Part shown: positions 57,019 through 64,000 of the stretch, piece after piece
Layout of the letters: each line of letters opens with the position of its first letter
Numbering within the stretch: the first letter of the stretch is position 1
Assembly: GCA_026874595.1 (NCBI GenBank)
Contig: CM049307.1
Span: 33,088,862 to 33,152,861, forward strand
Length of the DNA stretch: 64,000 bases
From: Sipunculus nudus
Taxonomy: Eukaryota; Annelida; Sipuncula; Golfingiida; Sipunculidae
Direction of reading: 5' to 3'
Notes under the pieces: model-generated
The model's input: the letters and a program-made list of their open reading frames with translations, nothing else
What the model was told of the DNA's origin: nothing
The model's database searches: none
Made by a program: the position numbers and the translations under genes

Positions 57019-60000
57019 TCACTTGGCTTGAACTGCAGCCGAACTGGCCTTGCAATCTACATTCTGCTTGTTGGCGGACAAAGTAACCCCCATCTTGGTA
57101 AGGAATTCATGGCAGTCGTCCACAGATACAAAGGCCAGCTCTTTCTGAATGAATTCCACAGGGACTGTGGGGCGATATCTGAGGTAAACAAGTACAACAC
57201 ATGTACATAACATGTTCAAAACATTACACAACATGTAGAACCATTGATCTAGGTTCAGAAAGGTGGCACTTGCCGTTTTCTGATGGCCTTGTCCTGAAAA
57301 TGCAAAACAATTTACCGGTCTCAATCTTCTGTGATACCTGTAAATATTTCCTTACCTTTTTCCTGTTGTTTGGTCACCCACGTCTGTTATTCTTTATAGC
57401 ATACATGTGTAGTATTAACAACATTAATACACAGTTGACCTTAGACTGTACAGGTAGTGAATATATAATTTTTTAAAGTATTCATGAACCCATGATACTC
57501 ACCAAAGCTGCTTAAAAAGAGGGGATAATTGACAATGTCTAAAATCATTTATAAGATAACCATTATATAAATACATTAATACTATATTGATCATAATTAA
57601 CTTTAAAAGAAGTGCAATGATGAAAGTGAATTTGTGACAGGGACTTAATGCAAGTCAATATGAAGAAATTTTTGAAAGCACAGGCACTTTCCCTGTTTAG
57701 GTTACAAACAAAAAGTTAGAATTAATATAAATTTGAGTCAAACTCATTGGCAAATTCCATTTTACCACACTTGAACATAAAGGAAGGGCAAATATATATA
57801 TTTATGAGAGATGGAAATGAAGAGGTGCCTCTATAAATACATACGATTTTACAATAGCTTTCAATGCAGAAGTCCTTTCTCGTTCAATGAACCAGTCTAT
57901 CAAATATCCTGACATTCTTGGAGAGTCATTATACAACTGAAAGAATTTGTGATAATTGTTCAAGGCTAAGGATGATCTGACAGCCAGAGCATGTTTAATA
58001 CATTCGTCATCCTGTTCTTGAGGTGTTAGATGTGTCAGAACAGTGGTCATATCTGATGAAAAAGTCAAGGTCTGTTAACAAGTGAATATACCCTAACCTG
58101 TTCATGAAATCACAAGCAGTAATGCAGCACTACTATCATTACATGAGATCATAAAATAAAGTACGCTTACAAAATATAGAGCATTTCTACTTTGACCTGT
58201 AAATGCAGAATCTTGACAATTTTTCGCAAGGACTGAACTCATTATTTTTACAATGCTTTCTTAGCATTGAAAAGCTTATAACAATAAGCATTACTCAGCT
58301 AAAAAATTTTTGTTGTTGTTTTGTATGTTAGCTGAAAACATGATTATATTTCATCAACTTAACTTATTAACTAAAGACTTATACAAAAAGGTAAAAACTC
58401 CAACAAATATTTTGTCACATTGCAGTATTTGTAATTCAGAAAACCTGAAACAATTATTGGTTCAATTGAGAAATGTGGCGAAAAGTCCAGAATACATAAT
58501 GCACAAAATTCAAGACTGTTGGATTAATGATCATGGTATATATTACAGACAATAAAAAGGATACCCAGTGAATTTTTTGTGAATAGGTAATATAGAATTC
58601 TGTATGCTGTAAACTCCAACTGGTTTCCTGTGTTGCCCTCTGCGAACAGAAGCTTGAGCTGGGTTTGGCACTGGTTAAATTCCTCATGGTCTCCCTGTAA
58701 AAAGAGTCTTAGCATCAGAACTATCACCATAGCTCACCTTGAAAACCTGTATGCTGTGTAATATTTTTTATGATTAAAATCATGGATTATTACCATCAAT
58801 TGCCAATTTACAAGTGCCAGGAAGTATTTGACAAAAAACGGTGAAAGAAATCTACAGTTCACACTAAATTACAAATTAAATGTCAGAAAAAATCTGCCAT
58901 GTTTAATGTTAGAGTGCACAGTAGGGTTTATTGTAGGGTGTACAGGTCATATGCCAAAAATCCTGATTTATGTCATGCTGCTATATTTATAATTTTTTGG
59001 TGATAACTCTTAACCTTACTAAAGAATTCAAGGAATTAATTTAAATAATTGTGTGCTCACCTTCTCTAATGCCACTCTTGCATGGGTTTCGTACACTTTG
59101 ACCGTGAACTGATCCCTCACACACTGGATCTGAAAACAGGATGAAGAAATTATGTCATATCACTTCATCAATGGAACACTTGATCTTAACAGCAATAAAA
59201 AGAGAGATCAATCAAAATAAAGAAATACCCAACACATTTTATAGAACCAGGGTTTTATTCCATTATCTTCAAGGTCTGCAAATTTTTTCATCCCAGAAAC
59301 ACCATCGCACTTAAACTTGAAACAGTAACATTTCTGTACTCACTGTCAGATCTTGACGTATAGACTTGAGCTGTTCACATGTGTAATGGTAATCTTGTTT
59401 ATTCTTCCATGCTGATATAACCACACTCAAAGATTTTTTCAATACTGCCACAGGCCGCACAGAGGACGGATCTGGTGCCTGTAATTATTAATGAGAAATA
59501 AATCATGAACATACTCAAAAACAATCAAACAAAACAAATACTAATTTTTTTTTTATCTTGAACCTATCAAGTACAATTCTGATATCATCTACCCAAATAA
59601 ATGGTACATTTTGCTTGAAAGCTAACCAACACAATTTACTTCCATAATCTGATATTCTTGATATTCTCCACTGGAAAATAGTTTATATATGTATATATAA
59701 TAAGGCTGCAATGTCTGGAGTTGCCATGTATTGTTCTTATTCTCCTTTCATTTCCATGTAAGGCATACTTACACTAGTAAGCCTAAGATATGGTTTCTCT
59801 AGATTTTGACAAGTTCCAACAATTGTGTACTGGCTCCAGTCAAGATCTTCATCACTGTCATTCTGCAAGTAAAATACATTTTTTTAATAAGTTTACCACG
59901 GCACCCTCAGAACCAGTGCCTGATCTTGTTCTGATAATTCATACTTATACAATCTTACAATAACACATGAGCATGCAAGGTAAGTGCAGTCAGTTGTTAA

Positions 60001-62932
60001 TTTGCACCACCAAGTCTCTTGCTTGGAATTTAGATATGACCTATGATATGCTTATCATGATACCACTTATCTGTAGCACCAATTGTCTTGCTTGGTCCAA
60101 TAGTCCGTGACAAGATTACCATGATATTGTTTTTCTTTAGCACCAGTTTGTTTGCCTGGTTTTGTAGTTATAATCAGTAATATGCTTACCATGATATTGT
60201 TTATCTGTAGCACCAGTTTCTCTTGTCTCGGCTTCTTGTTTGAATCACCCAGATGTTCACCAAATCTTGCCAGCCTCTTCTGCAGACGCTCTGCCCTCCT
60301 TGGATCATCATAATCCATGTGGATTTCCCTACAGATACAATCATTCATATTTTCCTCTAGTTTTCATACTATGGTCAATAACACTTTGGACACTGAGAAG
60401 ACACTTGAAACTAGTTTTGGAAAAACACCTTTAAAACATTTCTAAAATATAACTGATACACCACGTTAACTTTATATACATTTATCAACACAAATTTCTA
60501 GTAACACTTAGTAAGCAGATTAACATTCTTTCATTGTAAGTGTGATCTCATCTGTTGAATTTATTTAAAAACCACTGTAAAACAAAATATAAAACTGAAA
60601 CAACTCCTTTGGTATAGAAAACGTTATGAAGAATTACTTTTTACTGTTTTTCCTTTGCTTGCCCGCTTGCTTCTTTGGTGTGTTATCTTCTTTGAATTTA
60701 TTATCCCAGTTTCTGCCTCCTCGTCCTCTCCCTCTATCTTTGTCACGACCTCTGGCCCCACCATGACCCCTGACACCTTGACCACTGAAGGAATGTTCTG
60801 AGCTGTGGTCAGTGTCCGATTCACTTTCACTGCCACAGAAAAGGTTATAAATTAAATATGCATAAAAATAAATAATAAAGCAATTCATAAAAAAGCAGTA
60901 AAAACTGTTCGACTCCAGACTTGCTTATTGATACTGCATAAGCAGAAACTGCACAAACAATGGAACATTTATTACTTAGCTTAAATACTGATGAAATGTT
61001 TCTATAAGATAAATGCATTTGCTCAATAATGACTATTTGAAATAGCTACTGTTGTCATTTTAACCAACAAAAAAAAAGACTAAATAAACATGACTGGAGT
61101 AAGGTTTAAAACCAATCAAGACTGGTTTGTCAGTTTAGGGTCAAATAGGGTATGCCATGGAAAATGTTAAACAGGAATATATAATCTACTTAAATAATAA
61201 GCTCAATTCTTAACTGAATGGGTGTTTCCTTAGAATAATATGTGGTTAAATCTTGAACAGCTGTGATATCAGATTAAAATCAGCATTCACCTGTATCTTC
61301 TGCGCCTGTTTTTATTCCTCCTGTATGGTGGTGTGCGGGACCTGGACCTTGAACGCGAAGCCGACCTAGATCTAGACCGTCGGTTGTTGAAATACCTACC
61401 TCTCTGCAAGTTTTTTCCTGGAGTTCTCTCAACATGTCTGGGATTCACTTGACGTGGCTGTGCTCTGTCAAGTATGATAAATTATATCTGATAAAACAAA
61501 GTTTAAATCAGCTAATAGCTGAGGTAATTAAATTAATAGCTTGATAATCAAGCAACACTGTTTAACAACTCCACAGAGAAACAATTGCTTTAAACTCAAA
61601 AATGTATAATGTAACATAATACCTGTTATGTATACAGTTCTCTGTATTACTGGGTGGAATTTCACACTGCTCACCAGTCTTTTACTTTTTCCTGATAATC
61701 CAAAACATCTATTGATGATAACAGTTCATTTGATACACTGATTCATTCTGAATGTTTAAGACCCACACAACAAACCAAGATCGTGAGGGCATCAGATTAC
61801 TTTTGTTATAGTGGTAACATGTCCACTTTATATCTTTAATATACTTTGTGATGCCTACCCTGGAAGACCTTCATTATCCCAGTCTATTGTGTATGCACTG
61901 CCATCATTGAAGACTTGTGTAAGACGTTCCTTCAGCATCTTTTCTACTTCATCTTTTTCCATCTCGTTCTTCACGCTATTGAATGCCCTCTGGACGTAAG
62001 CCCTGTAAAATCAGCCAAGTTAAAAAATTAGACCAGGTTCTTCCTTTCTGGAATAATACTTCTGATGTGTAACAAGAACACCCATGTACATATGCTGTGC
62101 CAAACTGCATTACAATTAATTTAGATTAGGAAATTTTAACCTTTCTAAATGATCCTTTCCAGTATAAGTTGCCAAATCCATTATTTTTTTATACTTTATA
62201 TAACCACATCTACATTCCCTGTATTTTATATAACTACTTCTACAATTCTTTTATATTACATAACTACATCTTTCCCGTATTTTTTATTATTATGTCCACA
62301 ACATTTCCAGAATTTCATATTAAAATGTCTGAGAATTCCATTTAATATTTATTCAAAGGAAATATGTTTAACACATTATTGATAAAACAAAACTGTCTTA
62401 CTTCAGTGCTGGGGGCCACTCTCCAGCTGCTGCTTTAGCACCAGCACTGAAAGAACAATGATCAATGTGACAATGAATACATAAGATTACCAAAAAAATA
62501 CAGATAAACTAAGCTGTGTGAATACAATTGAATTAAAGCAGGGGGAGGTCTAATTTTAAAACCTGTGCAAAACTATGGTTGACATAACAAATTTCAAATA
62601 TGGTTGACAAACATCTTTGTTTTCTAAAAAGCATTCATTTCATTTCGTATAATATTTAAGATAAACAGTTTGAGGAACTGAGTATTTAATAGCTTAACAT
62701 ACTTACTCTTGCTTAGCAGATTTGTTCTCTGAGCTGCCAATCTTCTGTTCTTTGTCTGCTGTAGGTGGAGGGGTGGATGGGGTCTGAACTGGGTGTGCAG
62801 AGTTTTGTTGGGGCCACCTCGGGGGCTGGCCCTGGAACCTGGATGGTGTGTATCCGTTCATAGCATTTCCCTGTTGCATATTTGGATTTCTTTTAGGAAG
62901 CTGGAAGCGGATATTAGGAGTCCCTGGTGCTT
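57019..62932 (-). CDS. LENG8: LENG8-like SAC3/GANP/THP3-family protein, C-terminal 569 aa (5' end beyond window)
   Basis: Twelve exons on the minus strand: 62932-62707, 62446-62402, 62002-61859, 61464-61291, 60829-60638, 60328-60190, 59862-59773, 59478-59344, 59129-59061, 58694-58565, 58052-57845 and 57178-57019 (TGA). Every joint has GT/AG and agrees in phase. Domains in order: Pro-rich linker; LKERLTQVF and [16 protein letters not shown]; an Arg/Ser block ([17 protein letters not shown]); an acidic then RGRGRGG/basic block; [13 protein letters not shown] and EKLVLQ; then the SAC3/GANP domain ([99 protein letters not shown]). This matches animal LENG8 throughout. Known relatives act in nuclear mRNA processing and retention/export. 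The N-terminal ~200-300 residues are not in the window. Confidence 0.96.
60045..60215 (-). repeat. ~69-base tandem triplication of a LENG8 exon end and splice donor
   Basis: The plus-strand block TTACCATGATATTGTTTATC followed by TGTAGCACCAGTTTCTC, which holds the 3' end of the exon 60328-60190 and its GTAAGC donor, recurs at about 60115 and, more decayed, at about 60048 (GCTTATCATGATACCACTTA). The extra copies lie downstream of the real donor, inside the intron. One still reads as exon-like [10 protein letters not shown]-type sequence followed by GTAATC. Confidence 0.75.
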
Positions 62933-64000
62933 CTGCAACAAACCAGTACAAATGCACTTCATGCTAACAAATACTAAAACACGGTTACTTCCCTATGCAC
63001 TTAAATGGGCCAAATAACTGTCAAGTTACCCAATCTTATGTCATGTCTGTTAAGGCACCAACAACCAGGGGTAGAAATTAACTGATTTAAGCAGTAGGAA
63101 GGGCTGGCTACCAAGTTTAATTTTGGTAGCAAATCTGAGAATTCTGTAGCAAATCACGAGGGTCTGGCGCGGGAGCAAAGCCAACCAAGGGGGGTATGGA
63201 GGCATTCCTCCCCCAGAAATTTTTAAATAAAGCATGCAAATTGGTGCATTCAGAAGCATTCTGAGGTATTTTTTATACAGAAACTGGAGCTAAATTTGTG
63301 TAACATTATGTATTGTAAAACTAGCATAAAAGATTTTCGAGGAACAGTAGAGCGCTGTATTTCCGAATGCCGAATTTCCGAAAATTCGATTTTATGTAAT
63401 TTAAAATTGGGAACCGAAAATTTATTCGTATTTCTGAAATATTTCTCAAGCATATTAACATCTCAAATGAATTTTTATAATTACGAGTCACAAAAGGTCT
63501 GCAGTCAGGTGGTTAAGCCAAGTTGTGACCCTTATTAATTAGTTCTGGGCCGATGCTGTCGCCGGGGGCAAAGGTGTGATAACGCCAGTCCCAGTATACC
63601 CCAAGGAAGCGGCTGAGCAGTTTATACATGAGCACTTGTGTATTATCAACCATATCTCGTTTGTACTCAAGCTTGCACAGTTCGCGGGCTTGGGCTTGGA
63701 TGTCAGACCAAACAACTAAGCAATTTACTCGCAAAGTGTATTGGTGAGGTATCATTCGCACATCCCTTGTGCTCAAGTTGGTTAAGATACGAGGCCATAG
63801 CACGCGGGCCTGGCCATACAATTCATTCTGAGAATGTATATACTTGTTACACTTACTCAAACTTTCCTTTATTCAGCTAAGTTTTTGTCAAGAAGAACAC
63901 AAATCGAACACGATCGTCTTGCTGTCACTTGCCAGAGATATGGAGTCAAAGAAAAGAAAACGGACTGCATTATGCGTGTGCGGCACTGGCGCCATCTGCG
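62933..64000. other. Upstream intron of the LENG8-like gene; repeat-like sequence
   Basis: Ends at the acceptor TTGTTGCAG before 62932. The stretch 63066-63270 (CAGGGGTAGAAATTAACTGA, TAGCAAATC-type direct repeats, CTCCCCCAGAAATTTTTAAA) looks like an interspersed repeat. No further coding exon of the gene was found. Confidence 0.45.
63513..63860 (-). other. Open frame of 115 codons, unrecognised
   Basis: The frame has plausible protein composition (ARVLWPRILTNLSTRDVRM, QAQARELCKLEYKRDM, LLSRFLGVYWDWRYH) and a richer GC content than the flanking intron. It sits within the presumed intron of the LENG8-like gene on the same strand. It could be an exon of a nested transposon or a gene fragment. 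No motif supports a family. Confidence 0.3.

Overview
This is animal (metazoan) nuclear DNA. It is AT-rich and mostly non-coding, with introns bounded by GT/AG and a heavy load of transposons and tandem repeats. The only host gene I can name with certainty is a LENG8-like gene (SAC3/GANP/THP3 family), whose C-terminal 569 codons lie on the minus strand at 57019-62932. The mix of DIRS, PIF/Harbinger, Tigger-like and LINE elements, together with TIR repeats carrying GGACGGACG-type tails, looks like a marine invertebrate, most likely a mollusc. That placement is inference; nothing here fixes the species.

Layout. 1-2313: inverted copy of a long repeat, called here family A after its CAAGGCCTACAGGCC end. 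3457-5600: a duplicated ~200-base segment, one copy of which carries a 1.75-kb foldback element. 5599-6880: a fragment of repeat family B (AGCTCAG ends), then ~290-base tandem repeats. 8-21.6 kb: quiet, low-repeat DNA with two unrecognised genes: a single-exon minus-strand gene (11248-11727, 159 aa) and a two-exon plus-strand gene (17485-21524, 240 aa, poly(A) signals downstream). 21.9-24.6 kb: a GGTGGCGCCACC tandem-repeat element (family C) and a Tigger-like non-autonomous element. 25-31 kb: AT-rich DNA without a convincing gene.

31-45.5 kb is a transposon graveyard: a family B copy with a LINE RT fragment inside; a family A copy with a family C block inside; a broken DIRS-type retrotransposon with a small TIR element inserted in it; ~145-base tandem repeats; and a broken LINE split by a third family A copy. 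The third and first family A copies form inverted arms about 40 kb apart.

46092-52849 is a complete-looking PIF/Harbinger transposon with matched terminal inverted repeats, TAA target duplication, an open 413-aa DDE transposase and an open 318-aa MADF/Myb-like partner. The two genes converge and interlock: each has an exon inside an intron of the other. It is the most interesting structure in the window.

53.1-54.4 kb is another family B copy, 54.5-57.0 kb has no gene I recognise, and the LENG8-like gene fills most of the right end, with its 5' exons beyond the window.
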